Source of the DNA: Oscheius onirici
Taxonomy: Eukaryota > Nematoda > Chromadorea > Rhabditida > Rhabditidae
NCBI GenBank assembly: GCA_932521025.1
Contig: OW051468.1
Location: 1,054,064-1,118,063, forward strand
Direction of reading: 5' to 3'
DNA length: 64,000 nt
The notes beneath the pieces were generated by a model. The model saw only the letters and a program-made list of their open reading frames with translations, had not been told where the DNA came from and did not search any database. Below are positions 1 to 11,214 of the stretch, one piece after another; position 1 is the stretch's first letter; each line of letters begins with the position of its first letter. The translations under genes were made by a program, and so were the position numbers.

Positions 1-1161
1 TGTTACTCTCTACTGTGGAATCTTGTGAAACTCTTGACTCAAATCTAGTTCTACAACTAGTCAAGAGTTCTACTGTCCAGACTGTTTCGCTGGTATTTTG
101 ACGATTCTTTTTCTCTTATTCTGTCTCTAGTTCTGTCAGCTCAGAAAGCGTGGTCATGTTAGTAATCCTTTGTTCAGATTCTATCTCTGACTCATACTCT
201 CTGCCCTTGCACAGTCCCATACTTTGACTATGATCGAAAGGTAAAAAAAACTTGGAAAGCAAAATATTTTTTGCAGGAACCAAAGTCGTTTTGGGACTTC
301 AAATCTGTCTTTATTTTTGTCCCTTACCCTGACCAATCTGCCAGTAGTCTGGTTCAATTGCTGATAATCTATTGGGACTATTGAGACGGTTCAATTGCTG
401 ATAATCTGCTGAGGAGCTTTGGATATTCAAGGGTATAGAATGAAAGTCTATGAAGAAAGTTTAATTCCCGGGGGATTACACGAAGGTAGTCTACCCCGGT
501 CTCTCTTATCCAGCCCAGCCTGTCCTGCGGATCCTGTAGCTTGAGAAACCTGGATACGACAACTGCTCTCGTCATCGCTCCAAGATTTTTCGGATGTGAT
601 CCGGTCATGCAAAATGCATCGATAGCCGAATAAACAGTTGAGACTATGACTGTCTATTTTGCACTCGGTCCAAGAACTGCACAGACCAACGTTATGATCG
701 AACAGTCAGATCTACAGGTGAAAAACTTGAAAATCGGTTTTTTTTCGTGATGGGGTTCCAAGCCATTTTCATTGAAGGAGCAGCAGCCTTGCCAGCAGGG
801 GTGTGCGAAAGTACAGTATACTCGAAAGTCGAAAGTCGCGCGCCAACTCTTAACCATAGACGTCGATACGCTAGAAAATTTGAAAATCAGCTGCGTATCG
901 ACGCCAATGATTAAAAGTTGGTGCGCGGCAATGGCGGCTTTCGACTTTTCGAGTATACGGTACTTTCGCACATCCCTGCTTGCCAGCCAAAAGAACTGAT
1001 AGGATCCCGTCACAAAATAGCCTTTTTTCAATTTTGTGTCCTATGATTCGATTCGAGTGGCAAACGTCTTGTGATTCTTAAAAAAAGCTATTTTTGTACC
1101 TGTTTTCAAGCTCCGATTCATCCCCCGAAATGTGAAAAAAAAGCTAAGAAAAAATTCTCAC
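1..1161. other. No gene recognised; hAT MITE inside
   Basis: I see no exon I can support here apart from the transposon at 796-978. The FAM76-like gene at 1162-1480 (-) ends in a good GTGAG donor at 1161, so this stretch is probably its downstream intron. The remaining exons would then lie before position 1. I looked for the next expected FAM76 block (a Cys-Trp-Leu-Cys type motif) on the minus strand and did not find it. Confidence 0.4.
796..978. mobile_element. hAT-type MITE, copy 1, with 8-base target duplication
   Basis: A 183-base palindromic element starts CAGGGGTGTGCG and ends CGCACATCCCTG. It is flanked on both sides by the same eight bases, CTTGCCAG (788-795 and 979-986). The terminal sequence and the 8-base duplication are typical of non-autonomous hAT elements. 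The inner arms pair over CGAAAGTAC/GTACTTTCG and TATACTCG/CGAGTATA. A second copy lies at 28547-28726. Confidence 0.93.
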
Positions 1162-1480
1162 CTTTCTCGTCGGATCGAAGTACGACTTCATTGAGCAGTT
1201 TGCACATGGAAATGGAGGGCCGTGTTTCCTCTCCGAATGAGCACAATAGACGCACTTTTCTTCGAAAAATGCCGCCGGCAGATGGCAGTGCTTGCAGACG
1301 CCCGGCTTCCCGTATCTTACCTCGTTCTTTTTGCACCGTTCACAGTGGATTGAGGGAGGCGCTCTGAAGGAAATTGGTAGAAGAATAATTAATGAAAACT
1401 ACTTACCCTGGTTCTGCTTTCTCCTCCAAGTCTTTGCGACAGTATGTGCACTTTTTGACCAGTGCGGTCATTTTTGGTCT
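1162..1480 (-). CDS. FAM76: FAM76-like zinc-ribbon protein, two internal exons (partial)
   Basis: Two exons, 1407-1480 and 1162-1363, are joined by a GTAAG...TTCAG intron in phase and give 92 codons. They carry an ordered series of Cys-x2-Cys pairs: CTYC, CERC, CKHC, CVYC and CANC. The spacing between them matches animal FAM76A/B, including the stretch near YGKPGVCKHC and the HGPPFPC motif. FAM76 proteins are nuclear-speckle proteins of uncertain biochemical role. The first exon is preceded by TTTCAG and stays open upstream of its Met, so it is probably internal. The usual first Cys-pair exon was not found in 1481-2650, nor the C-terminal exons in 1-1161. It is either a gene cut by the window edge with long introns or a fragment. 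Confidence 0.72.
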
Positions 1481-2651
1481 CTGAAATGAGAGAGTGAGAG
1501 ATGGAGGGAGGCAGAGAGTCATAGAGACGGTTCGGATCAGTGGACGGAAATTATCTAATGGATTTTACACCCTCTGAACAAGGAGAGAATGTAACGAAAA
1601 GTTGGAATACGTGATCGAACTTCCATACTTCCCTTCTCATTTGAACTGGAGAGGTGCGACTTGCTTTTGATCTGTTGACCAAAATGAAATATCCCTTCGT
1701 AATCTTGAGCATGCATATTCGACAGTCCCGCAAAACTCTCTAGAATTCATGGATGGCGAATGCCGTTTTCAGACAATACAATGGCCTTCAGCTTCCGAAC
1801 AGTTGCAAAATTTCCAGTAAAAAAATCAGAAATGTATCAAGAGAAAGCTTCTTTATCTTCTAACTTTTTCCTTCGAGACGTCGGTTCTTGCATAAAAATG
1901 TCCAGAAAGTAGGGAAGAGTTTCTAGATGAAAATCTAATGGTCTCGATAATGGGATAGTAAAAAAAAAGCTCATTGATCATCTAGAAACGAACGAGTGCT
2001 ACTAGTAAACAATCCGAAATGGTTTCGATTTCGGGATCTGGAATAAAAAAATCGATTTCGATTGTTTTTAACCAGACTGTGTCAAAATTTTGGGGAGACA
2101 TTAACGGTGAGAAACCTTGCCAGAAGTTGTTGTGCTCTTAGTTTGGTAGATATTTTTCTCATTCTGTTTTTTTTTGCATTTTAAGTAAATGAAATGAAAT
2201 ATTTAAATTTATAGCTCCGTTTTGATCGGAAAACAATCAAAAAAAATCAAGCGATGTTTTTCCCATGGATTTGAGACTGGTCGGAGGAAGCAAGGAAAAA
2301 CTGGATACCGAGAGACAGAAATGTTATTTTGGGTAAGTATCTCGAAAACTATCTCAATCAGTAAAAAAACAAGAGGAAAAACATTTTTTTGTCGGACCAA
2401 GGCTTGAGTGTGAATAGGGCAGCACGCCCTGTTCACAATCTCGGCCAGACTGTCGCTCCAATGCGAACTTGTGGTCCGTTTTGAAATTTTTCGACATTCG
2501 ATGGTTTTTGGATCAAAAACTTAATGATTAATGTCATCACGGTTAACATATTTCTTAATTTTCTGCCTCTCACAATTAGTCTCTCAGTCTCTTTGATTCT
2601 ATGCCTCTGTGTCAGTTTTATGTCTTAATTCCATAAAATCAAAGCATTTTA
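1481..2651. other. No intact gene; decayed fragment shared with 25.2-25.4 kb
   Basis: About 190 bases at 1600-1790 match 25195-25430 in the same orientation (shared ACTTCC...CCCTTCTCATTTGAACT, then AATGAAATATCCCTT, then ATTCGACAGTCCC). The copy here has indels and no open frame. The rest is AT-rich sequence in which I see no exon. Confidence 0.45.
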
Positions 2652-3035
2652 TTAAAAAATGAGTAACAGGATTAATAGGAAAGGTAGGCAGAGAAGGTCA
2701 CAGAATGCCGAAGGAACGAGGAGAAATTCAGGATCAAATGCGTAGGACGAATAGTCCAATGGAATATGCGAATTGATTGCCTCTTGAAAAGTAAGCAAGT
2801 CCGACAATTCTTTGACATCCAGCATTAGACAAAAACATACAGTATCACTATCGATGTGTATGCGAACAACCAAGAAGCTGTCCTCTTTGGTATTCGGTAC
2901 GAATACAAGCTCTATTTTTCCGAACTTCCACAGGGAATATTCTTTTAGGGATGAAATTATGCTTGGATATTGGCCCCTACCGAGGAAGTCAGTAGTTTTG
3001 CAGGTCCAGTTGCCAGAACGCCAGAGAAGATATTT
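2652..3035 (-). CDS. Possible 3'-terminal exon of an unrecognised protein with hydrophobic C-terminus
   Basis: An open frame of about 125 codons runs up to the GGGACA microsatellite at 3043. It reads like protein (segments such as GKIELVFVPNTKED and SDTVCFCLMLD) and ends in a strongly hydrophobic tail (FLLILLLIF), which could be a GPI signal or tail anchor. The stop TAA is embedded in TAATAAA, giving a perfectly placed poly(A) signal as in other genes here. No convincing acceptor or upstream exon was found because the microsatellite interrupts the frame. I do not recognise a family. Confidence 0.35.
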   Translation of the reverse strand, partial: KYLLWRSGNWTCKTTDFLGRGQYPSIISSLKEYSLWKFGKIELVFVPNTKEDSFLVVRIHIDSDTVCFCLMLDVKELSDLLTFQEAINSHIPLDYSSYAFDPEFLLVPSAFCDLLCLPFLLILLLIF

Positions 3036-3040
3036 AATGG

Positions 3041-3042
<2 letters not shown>

Positions 3043-3099
<57 letters not shown>

Positions 3100-3100
3100 G
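3043..3100. repeat. (GGGACA)n microsatellite, about 9-10 units
   Basis: A pure head-to-tail run of the hexamer GGGACA. The same motif forms a much longer array at 19511-19640 and a short CCCTGT run at 16541-16563. Long apparent Gly-Gln or Pro-Val readings across it are artefacts of the hexamer. Confidence 0.97.
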
Positions 3101-3429
3101 ACAAACAATAAGAAACAGAAAATAAGAAATCTTCACTGTAATACCATCTGTTTCAGCCCTATAAAATCTCTCTCTGGTACCAGTCAGTAGACGCCTCCAG
3201 TAGATCTGACAATGGGAGATAGAGAACTCCCATTGTATCTCTTCAATCTTGCAGTCTTCAATCTCCGGTGATTTTCGTCGGCTTCATGACTCTTCAATTG
3301 ACAACTTGTTCGGCATCACCCAGCTTAAAAACATAATTATTTAAATACATTTTGGCTTACTTCACACATGGTTCTTTGAAAAAATTCCAGAGCGTGAACC
3401 AGTCGTCAATTGCCATCAGTAAGAGCTTC

Positions 3430-3760
3430 CAACTAGTGAAAAGATAAATCCAAATAAGGGATCTGAAATTTGAAATTTTTTTGAACTTGTCTCAAGACAG
3501 TGGAAAGCTTAGACCAGGACAGGAAATGTAGGTTTTCGGGAGGGCAGTTGCTATGTGAAAAGGTTCTTTGAAAAAATTCCTAGATAGTGAAAGCCATTTT
3601 CGAAGCAGTTTGTCTGACTGACATATGGCCCCCGAAAATGGCCTTCGCCAACAGCCGTCCCTCGAAAACCTACATTTCCAATCCTATCCTGATCTTTCCA
3701 CTCTTTCTCTCATAGTTCCAATATTAAACTTTGAGATCCCTTAAATGGATTTTCATTTTC
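3430..3760. repeat. Dispersed repeat family R1, two facing copies
   Basis: A minus-strand copy (about 3440-3560) faces a plus-strand copy (about 3595-3755). The shared core is CTGACTGACAT...CCCCGAAAATGG...CAACAGCCGTCC...GAAAACCTACATTTCCA, then a pyrimidine-rich stretch, then GATCCCTTA.ATGGATTT. The same module recurs at least a dozen times later in the window. Confidence 0.75.
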
Positions 3761-5587
3761 GTGGTTAGTACAAAAGACTGTTTTAAAGGCACGAGTCCCA
3801 AAATGGTAAGATCGCTGTCTTTTCAAAAATGACAAAATTTCGTAGGGGTACGCTCTTCAATACAGCGGCTATGTCAATCTACACACTTCCTCAGCACTGG
3901 ATAAGGAATTTGCTCCATTCCAAAATATTGCAAGGTGTTGGAACGAAAGTTATAGGTAAATCTCTTTTAAACGAACAATCTACTTTTAGCAGCGGCAATG
4001 TTCTTCATGATCTGGTGTCTGCTTGAAGAGCATCGTCCTCTTGACTGGGTTCATTAAACTACCGTCGTTCGTTTCGTGTTTTTCTTGAACCCCATGAAAG
4101 TAGAGTGTAATCAAAGTGTTCGCGAAAGAATTCTGTCCCTAACTGATGCAAAATGAAAATAGGGTAGTGAAACAGTTGCGCAGGTTTCTTTTCAACTTTG
4201 CAGAAGAGTGCGAAGCGTGAAAATGCTGTTATCACTATGAAAAATGACTTTTGCCTTTGTTGACAAGTTTTGGCTTATAATCACTTTTTCACAGTGATAA
4301 CAGCATTTTCAAGCTTCGTAATCTTCTGCAAAGTTGTAGAGCTTGATCAGGGCTGCAACTTTGCTTACTGGGACAAAGCTGGAAAATGCTAACGAGAGCC
4401 GGAAAATTTAGATTTCCGCCGACCTCCAAAAACCCAAGTTTAGGGAGGGGTAAAGATACCGCTCCGAGACAGTTACTGGCCTTGTGAAATTCTGAACTAG
4501 ATTCTGGAGAAAACAGTTTTCATCAGAGAATCTCAAAGGTGAGGACAGCTATTCTCTCGCAGTCGTCTAATTGTATTCTTCCTGACATCCGCTGACTCAG
4601 CAGACCTTCGGCCTGTCTATCCATCTTCTTCCAGTTGCCCTGAACTGTCGGATTCTTCAGGGTGATAGAGATTTCAGAGGAATTCATGAAATAGTGAAAG
4701 TGAAATACGTGAAATACTATAGTGAAAGACAATTTTGAAGCAGTCTGCCTGACTGACATCTGCCCCCAGCTCTTTGACTCTTGGAGAACGTTGAAATTTT
4801 CCTCGAATTTGTGGTTTGTCGATTGCTCGACTTTCGTGCCAAACGAGCTTTCCAGGAATATGAAAAGGACGATTTCTGAACAGACTCTCGAAGGATCGAA
4901 AGTACTGACAAACAATTCGAGGAAACCGAAGAGTCTCAACTTTGATAGCTTGGTACCAGTTTAAACAGCTTCTTCCAGTAATCTCCCAGACTTTTCGAGA
5001 AGCAAAATTTGCAATGCCCTTCCTGGACAAAAGTTAGAGATTCCTCATCTTCCCCTTGTTACTTCGTTCGGTCGACGATCCACTGTTTTTGACTCCAGTT
5101 CATGCTCCACCTGTCCCTCCCTTCCAGTCACCTCCTGTCGCAGCCCTCCAAAAAACTACCAAAGGCGTCAACAGTAACATGCTTTTCCTGTCGCGACTTG
5201 TTAGAAACTAATTGAGCGCCCAAGTCTCTCTGTTTTGATTGCCAATTAAAGCTTCTGACAGACAGACAGAGCCTTGGGAACAATTTAAAGCGGATTTTCC
5301 CAACGGGAGAGAACAAAACTTGGTATCAGGGAAAATTAGCCCAGGACACCTTCTAGACTCTCTCGTGAAGCCTTTCGAAGAAGACGACTCAGGAACTTTC
5401 CCGAAGAAAAGCTACTGGTACCTTTTGAAACAGGCTTGCTAGACTAGAGAGCAGGACTTTGCAACAGTGCTAGCAAAAATTCTAGAGTACCTTCTAGATT
5501 CAAGAAGTCTTTCAAAGAAAGAGACACTACAAAAACATTTCCGAAGAAAAGAATACAAAAGAGAGCTGGCCACAGTGATCCCTTTAT
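3761..5587. other. Intergenic; dispersed hairpin at 4185-4345
   Basis: No gene is supported. An imperfect hairpin at about 4185-4345 has arms AACTTTGCAGAAGAGTGCGAAGC and its complement around TTCTGCAAAGTTG, flanking GTTATCAC/GTGATAAC. This is the first of a family of GCAAAGTTGTAG palindromes. A partial R1 fragment lies at 4720-4790. Short frames around 4520-5440 overlap on both strands and show no splice or family signal. Confidence 0.4.
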
Positions 5588-5830
5588 TCAGATCAAACGG
5601 GCGATCACGAATAGGATGATGAGGCCGACGATCTGCATGCTGTCGACCATGGAGCTGCCGGCGGTAGTTGCAGCGGCAGTGGCGGCGACAGTGGTCGGAG
5701 CTTTGGTAGTGGGAGCAGGAGTCGTGGTGGTAGGAGCCTCCGCGGCGCCAGTGGGCTTATCGGCATCACCAGCATGGACGCAGACCATGGCCAAGCTGAC
5801 CAAAAGCAGAAGAGCGAAGAACTTCATCAT
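5588..5830 (-). CDS. Small mucin-like secreted or GPI-anchored protein, 80 aa
   Basis: A single-exon gene. The start is the first Met of MMKFFALLLL, because a clear signal peptide follows it (ending near VCVHA). Residues about 27-58 are Thr/Pro/Ala-rich (TTTTPAPTTKAPTT), a likely O-glycosylated stretch. The C-terminus is a hydrophobic segment (IVGLIILFVIARLI) after SSM, which suits a GPI anchor signal or single membrane span. The stop is TGAATAAA, so it runs directly into the poly(A) signal. A TATA-like TATATAA lies about 80 bases upstream. Such short mucin-like proteins are common on nematode surfaces and in gut, but no specific family is recognised. Confidence 0.75.
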   Translation of the reverse strand: MMKFFALLLLVSLAMVCVHAGDADKPTGAAEAPTTTTPAPTTKAPTTVAATAAATTAGSSMVDSMQIVGLIILFVIARLI

Positions 5831-7375
5831 CGTGGCTGAAGGTTTGGAGAAGAGGGGTTCTCGATGTACCAAAGGACTTGGACTTGTCTGTCTTTCAGTT
5901 TGGACATGGTTATATACAACTTTTTTGGCCCTAATTGGTGTGTATTTACGTAGAAAAAGTTTCTTTTTTGGAACTTTTTGCGAAGAAAAAGTCTTTTGAA
6001 AAATATTTGCTAGTTGAGGCAATTGGCAAGTTATTGCAAACTTTCGGAAAGCAACAAAGTTTTTGAGATGGAAACAATAAAAAATGCGTCTCGTGTATAT
6101 GCTTCTCTCTGGGAATTCAGTAGAAAGTTTCAGTCTCTCTGTTTCTCAGACTGTGTCTCAAGTGAGTATTGTCTGAATAGAAGAACGGAACGAATATAAA
6201 AATTGTAGTAGTTATTTTTCATTTCTTCATTGATCACTGGGCTTTCTTCTCCTTTTTCTTTATGTCCTTTTGGTCGCTAGCCACTTTTTTCTATTTTTTT
6301 TTCAGCTAGTCAGTTGTCTCGAAGTGGCATACCAGTTGATTACATTCTCAACTTCTGTGATTCTTCTCTTCGTCTTCAAAATCAGCATCAGTCACAGATT
6401 GGATGGGTAGGAGACTAGTTTACTTCTGAAATGATACAAAATAAGGGTTTGACTCGAGAAATGCGATTCTCCCTGGTAGTCATGGGACAAAGGTGGCTTT
6501 TGGAAAGTCTCCGGTCTTCTATTCGACACAGTTCGTCGTGGTGCAGCTGGGACTGACGGTAGGAAGTTTCCTGGTACAGGGTAAGAATGGTTTCAATAGT
6601 TTTTTTGTGTTCCAGAGCTGTTTTGTTTGCTTTTTATCATCGGACTCTCGTCCTAAATTTCTTTTTCTTCATGTTTTTTTGCCACCAATGTTCGCCATCT
6701 CCGAAGAGACGTTTCCAGAGTGCACTAGGAGGAAGTATTGGTTGGTCTTCGCACTCCACCTTGGCCAAGATACCCGAAGGATTTTAGGGCGTAGTCAAGC
6801 AAGAACGTCTTCAAGCAAGGCTTTACCCGACATCCGAGAACGAATCCCGGGAAAGCAAAATTTACTAAAGGAAACCACCTCTGCCACAGAGAGCTAAGAG
6901 ATACGTCCTAGTCACGATGATCCCACAGCCACAGAAAAAACTCTAATAGGACTGACTTGATTGATTTTCCAGCTTTGTGATATTCTGCAAAGTTGTAGTT
7001 TTTGATCTGCTCTACAACTTTGTAGAACATTGCTAAGCTCCAAAAGCGCGCCTTATCCATGAAAATAGGGTTATAATTTCGAAAACATGTCTCTTTTCCT
7101 ATCAAAATCGTCGTTTTTCAGGCCTGGTCACTGCCTACACGGTGCCACTGCTAGCTCCCAGTCATTTTTAGCCAACGCAGGCTGGAAATATTTTTGAAAA
7201 TTCCGGAGAGTCCGGAGAAATACTTGTCCAGAAATTCGGAGAAATTCCGGACAAGTGTTCTGGATATCTCCGGTGACGAAGATTTTCAATGAAAATTTTT
7301 GTAAAATCATATTTTTCAAATTTGAACGTTCTTTGTCCTTATTCATTCCACAAACAAGATTCATTGAGCTCAGAG
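5831..7375. other. Intergenic; possible unassigned coding piece and a hairpin
   Basis: At 6490-6583 (+) a short open stretch (KSPVFYSTQFVVVQLGLTVG) ends at a CAG|GTAAG donor and looks exon-like. I could not link it to a start or a downstream exon. A GCAAAGTTGTAG-type hairpin lies at 6965-7045 (TCTGCAAAGTTGTAG facing CTACAACTTTGTAGAAC). Another GGAGAAATTCCGG-rich inverted stretch is at 7195-7275. No complete gene is supported. Confidence 0.4.
5910..5916 (-). promoter_or_regulatory. TATA-like box of the small mucin gene
   Basis: TATATAA on the minus strand, about 80 bases upstream of the chosen ATG at 5830. Position and sequence fit a core promoter; this is inferred from sequence only. Confidence 0.45.
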
Positions 7376-9562
7376 TCACACCAAGGCCGGCTTTTTACAA
7401 ACATAGGCCCTCATATTGGACTGACAGTCCTCATACATCCATTGACTTTCAATGCAGCCCGAACAGCCTGTGTAGTAGTCGGTTATCATCTTGGTACAGT
7501 AAGCGAACTCTGCTTGAGAATTCTTGACCCAGCTGACGTAGTCGACTGGAGTCCCGTCAGTCCAGGTCCAGTTACCGTTGTCCTTATAGAGACCAATCCA
7601 GGTCTGGGAACTGGCTGTGGGGCTGTCTAGTCCGGCTGTTGCCAGCTCTGAAAAACGAGGTTTTAATGAACAGAAAGAAAGGAGGAAAGACGGCACAGTT
7701 CGCCGCGCAATTCAAATGTTGGACAAAATTACTTTCGTTCTGGGTTACATGTTTTTGAGAAAACGTCGCAACCATTTCTTTCGTTCTCGGTTTCAATAGA
7801 AAGAGCACAGTCGAAACTGTGCAGGTGAATTTTGAAACTTGGAATTTGGTCATCTAATCCCAGTGAAAAGCAGAAAATAACTCGGTCATTTTTCATGCAA
7901 TGTCTCGGAAAAAATATAGCTACATGGAACACGATACGGCCGACAATGTAAGACCGAACATGTGAAAAAATATCATCGGGTGTTCGAGAAAGCGTGTCAC
8001 CCAGGGTTTTCGCGTTTTCAAGCCAAATTTTTGAATTATCGTCTTTTCGCGCGCTCCAAACTCGGCGGTAATTTGAATTTAGACGAAATTTCGTCCTCCC
8101 GCGCTCGTCTCTCGACACGATGTCAAAATCGTGTCAAGATCGATTGCAACGAGCAGTCCTTTAAAGTGCCGAACATGGCGAACTGTGACGGAGCGAGACA
8201 GTTACTGTACCCAGCACGAATTCATTTTCCTGATGGCTATGAATCGAGACCAGATGTCCTTCATCTGACTGACAGTTACTTTCGGCTCTCGGGAAAGTGT
8301 TTCTGGTTTTGACCACGTAGCAACTTGCTGTAGCCTTGAAATAGGTCCATCCCTGGTCACATGCAGCTAAAAATTTGTGGCTTATAGGCCTGGCAGAACG
8401 GACCGCTAGAAGATGGGGCTGTGGGAGATGGAGGACAGGTTGAAAGGGGCTGCGGAGCAGCAGGCACCGGCATGTAGCAGACTCGACCATACCACGAGTC
8501 CATCGAACTGTCCCCTCTGAAATTAGGGTGGGAGCTCGAATTTGCTCACTAACCTCCAGAGTCCGGTGTTAGCGTTGATGACAGCAACATAGTCATTGTT
8601 CGGAGGTGCTGAATTGAAAGAATTCAGTACAAAGTTGCAAGAGTTCATAATAGCTCCTTCTCTTCGAATAAGCCAACTCTATATAAATTTTTAGTAAGTA
8701 GGTAGCCTTTTTTCGTCCTTCGCGTTATTCCAGAAAGCGGGTTAGCATCTCTCTTCTTGAACACCCGTCGAGAGATTACGGGTGTGACCGGGTAGGCCGC
8801 CGGTCATCCAAAACTTGTGTTGAATATGCTTTTTCTTATTTTTTGAGCTCAGTAAACAAAAGAGAGAAGCCGAAGTCGAGAGAAATATCTTTCAGGCCAA
8901 TAACAACGGTCGACACATTTTTCACAAGCCGTATGTCAAGAAATTCCTCTAGTTCTCTAGATTAGAAAGAGAGAGGGACAGAGAGACAAATGTACAGAGT
9001 GACAGAGGGACATGTTCAGAACAATGTATCATCTACCTCCGTTCCAATTGAAGTACTTAATTGTGCTATTGTAGTAGTCCATGTTTAGCCAGTAAAGTCC
9101 AACGTGAGGATTGTTCCAAGCTCCTAGCCAAAAGTCGATACCACTTAGCTTGCCTGAAACATCGTTGATGCTACGTACTTTCAGTTACGCAAAATTGCGT
9201 ACTCGGTTTCCCACACTAAATCTTGTACGCAATTTCGCGTAACTGAAAGTACGCAGCTTTTGGCACGAGTTATAGTACAATTTTCCAAAGAAGTGTTCAC
9301 GTGCTCACTCTGAACATAGCTATTTTCGAAAGCATTTAGTGGCGCAAGCAGATGCCCTCCAATCAGTTGACAAAAATATGCAGATGCCCAGAACGATTCG
9401 CGATCATGTACCGCTTTGAAATAGTAACATCTTAATATTACTCATTTTTTAAGCTTTTTAAGTAAAAGTGAACCTGTTTGTTGAGTCATTGTACTCCCAG
9501 CCCGGCGGACAGTCGGCGAAGATGAGAGAAGGGAGAGTCAGTAAGAGTAGCAACAGTCTCAT
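7376..9562 (-). CDS. Secreted protein with two C-type lectin-like domains (lectin 1), 307 aa
   Basis: Seven exons (9474-9562, 9309-9430, 9037-9153, 8554-8608, 8404-8516, 8211-8366, 7376-7647) chain in phase to 924 bases. A signal peptide (MRLLLLLLTLPSLIFA) is followed by CPPGWEYN, the start of a first, degenerate CTLD. A Pro/Thr/Ser linker (CPPSPTAPSS) leads to a second CTLD that begins CDQGWTYF and ends CQSNMRAYVCKK. The second domain keeps the core WIGL, NWTWTDGTP and W motifs but has no EPN or QPD tripeptide, so canonical calcium-dependent sugar binding is not predicted. The architecture matches the three lectins at 52.8-59.4 kb. It differs in having its last two coding blocks fused, without the 38-base intron of the others. 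Nematode CTLD proteins are often secreted and linked to immunity; that role is family knowledge, not shown here. Confidence 0.88.
8753..8947 (+). pseudogene. Relic of Myb/SANT gene intron 3 and exon 4 inside lectin 1 intron
   Basis: This stretch matches 11810-12000 closely (GAGAGATTA.GG.TGTGACCGGGTAGG..GCCGG, then GAGCTCAGTAAACAAAAGAGAGAAGC, then ATCTTTCAG and about 50 coding bases). It therefore carries the acceptor and the first part of exon 4 of the gene at 11215-12443; the copied coding part still reads NNGRHIFHKPYVKK. It lies on the opposite strand to its host intron (8609-9036). It is a transposed or duplicated fragment, not a functional exon of the lectin. Confidence 0.8.
9168..9257. 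repeat. Near-perfect hairpin in lectin 1 intron 2
   Basis: Arms GCTACGTACTTTCAGTTACG and CGTAACTGAAAGTACGCAGC, each about 33 bases, flank a loop of roughly 24 bases and share TTGCGTAC/GTACGCAA. A looser relative is at 34874-34955 in an intron of the small secreted protein gene. Probably a fold-back MITE. Confidence 0.8.
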
Positions 9563-11214
9563 TGTTGGTTCTGTCCAGAAAAGAAGGGAAAAGACAAGGT
9601 AGACGGAAGACCAATGACTGTGCTCTTCTTATCAGAAAGCTTTTTGGAAACTTCTAAACATTATGGAGGAAAGATAAGAGGTTAAAGGCTCGGCAAATCA
9701 AGTGGTTTCCAAATTTTATGGTACCTTCTTGTCGAGATGATTCAGGAAATCAGGAAACTTCAGGAAATTCCTTTAGTACAATAAGACACAAATAGTTTGG
9801 CCTAATTCCTAATTCCTTCCCAAATTTTGAAATGAAAAAAGAGCAGAGTTGTAGCTCTTGATAAGCTATGTAAGCTCTAACATTGTGGAACATTGCAAAG
9901 TTTTTGAGACAGTGAAATCTTGTTTCGAAGCTGCGAACCTTGAAAATGACGCAACAACAGTTTTTCACTCCCTATGACCAAAGCATTTTCAAGCTTTGCA
10001 ATGTTCTGCAAAGTTGAAGAACTCGTCAAGTACTACAACTTTTCAGAACATCTCGAAGCTGGAAAATGACGTTTAAAGCGACAGTATAGCTGCGAAATTT
10101 GGCGGGGAGGGATTCCGACGCACTTCGCGCGGCAATTCAAAATATTTCACTGAAGGGATCATCAAAAATACGATTTTTGCTCATTTTTGTGATTTTCTTC
10201 CGAGATTTATCTTCAAAACGGACATTATATCGATTATCAAACGACAGAACACGAAAAGAGCATAGAAACATCAAATGAAAACATAAAAACTCGTGTTTTG
10301 CAAACAAATGCAAAAAGTACGTAGTTTCAGGTCATTTTCTTCCATTATCTTTCAGTTTTGCTCGAATCCAGCTATTTTTGACGTGTTCTTTACGATGAAC
10401 ACTGCGAAGAAGAAAAATAAATGAGAAAAACATAAAAAATCTGGGCTTTACCAAAATTCTTGCGTTTCGCGCCAGTTTTTTCAAACCACTGCGCACCAAC
10501 CTGAGCACACGTTCACAACAGCTACACTGTCGCTTTAAATACTTAAACTTGGGATACGAGATACGGTGTTTGCGACGGCTACACGTTTTTTTGTGGTGCG
10601 GTTACAACGAGAATGGAATATGCAAAATATCATTAAAAATGAAAAAAAACAATTGCTTTTATTTTCACAAGCTGTGCGAGTGCTTCCTCCGCTCCTCAGC
10701 GATTCTACCAAGGCCAGAATCTACTGCGGAAAGAAGAGGATTCCAATCCCAGGACTGTGACACAGCGGGATTGTCAAGTCAACACTCATGGCTCCGCCAG
10801 CGATGCTCGTCTCTATAGCGATTCCACCAAGTCAAGCAGCCGTCTACCCGAACAAGAAGACAACTTCAATCAAGAAGATGTCTTCACGACTCGATCAGGA
10901 TGTCACCTGCTGGATGAGAAGAAACTGGGCAGTGGTCGAGACCTGAGAGCGGCGAAGGATTCCAAGAAACGACCGTTTCTGCATGATACCCCTCGATTCC
11001 GTCAAAATAAACTTATTATTAAAAATGAATTATTTTCATTGATCAAGCACAATTTTCCAAATATTTTCAATTCCCGGGCTTCGGCGGCCGTGTGACCCGC
11101 TATTTGTCTCTCCCCGACTCGCTCCCACCATTATCGACCGCCCGTCCGACGCAGCCCGGGCAGCCAGCAAAACCGGCGCATTATCGATTCAGACTAGTCT
11201 TCTGATCAAAAAAA
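9563..11214. other. Intergenic; hairpin, MITE and an unassigned transcribed-looking segment
   Basis: 9840-10062 holds two GCAAAGTTGTAG-type palindromes. 10072-10539 is a separate inverted-repeat element. From about 10560 to 11095 (+) several overlapping frames are open and rich in Ser, Arg and Lys, and AATAAA occurs near 11007. No frame carries a recognisable domain and I could not choose a start or splice pattern. 11100-11200 is GC-rich and is probably the promoter of the next gene. Confidence 0.4.
10072..10539. mobile_element. MITE with TTTAAAGCGACAG terminal inverted repeats
   Basis: The left end TTTAAAGCGACAGTATAGCTG and right end CAGCTACACTGTCGCTTTAAA are near-perfect inverted repeats 468 bases apart. 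The inside is non-coding and AT-rich. The target duplication is unclear because TTTAAA is itself palindromic; a TTAA-type site is possible. Confidence 0.75.

Noticed and set aside
7905-8160. A gene or mobile element in the GC-rich stretch of lectin 1 intron 6
   Set aside because: Has CGCGCTC and ACACGAT-rich pieces and a local TCGTGTC/GACACGA pairing, but no defined ends or coding signal.
10560-11095. A protein gene upstream of the Myb/SANT gene
   Set aside because: Several overlapping open frames but no recognisable domain, no consistent splice pattern and no preferred start; left as an unassigned segment.
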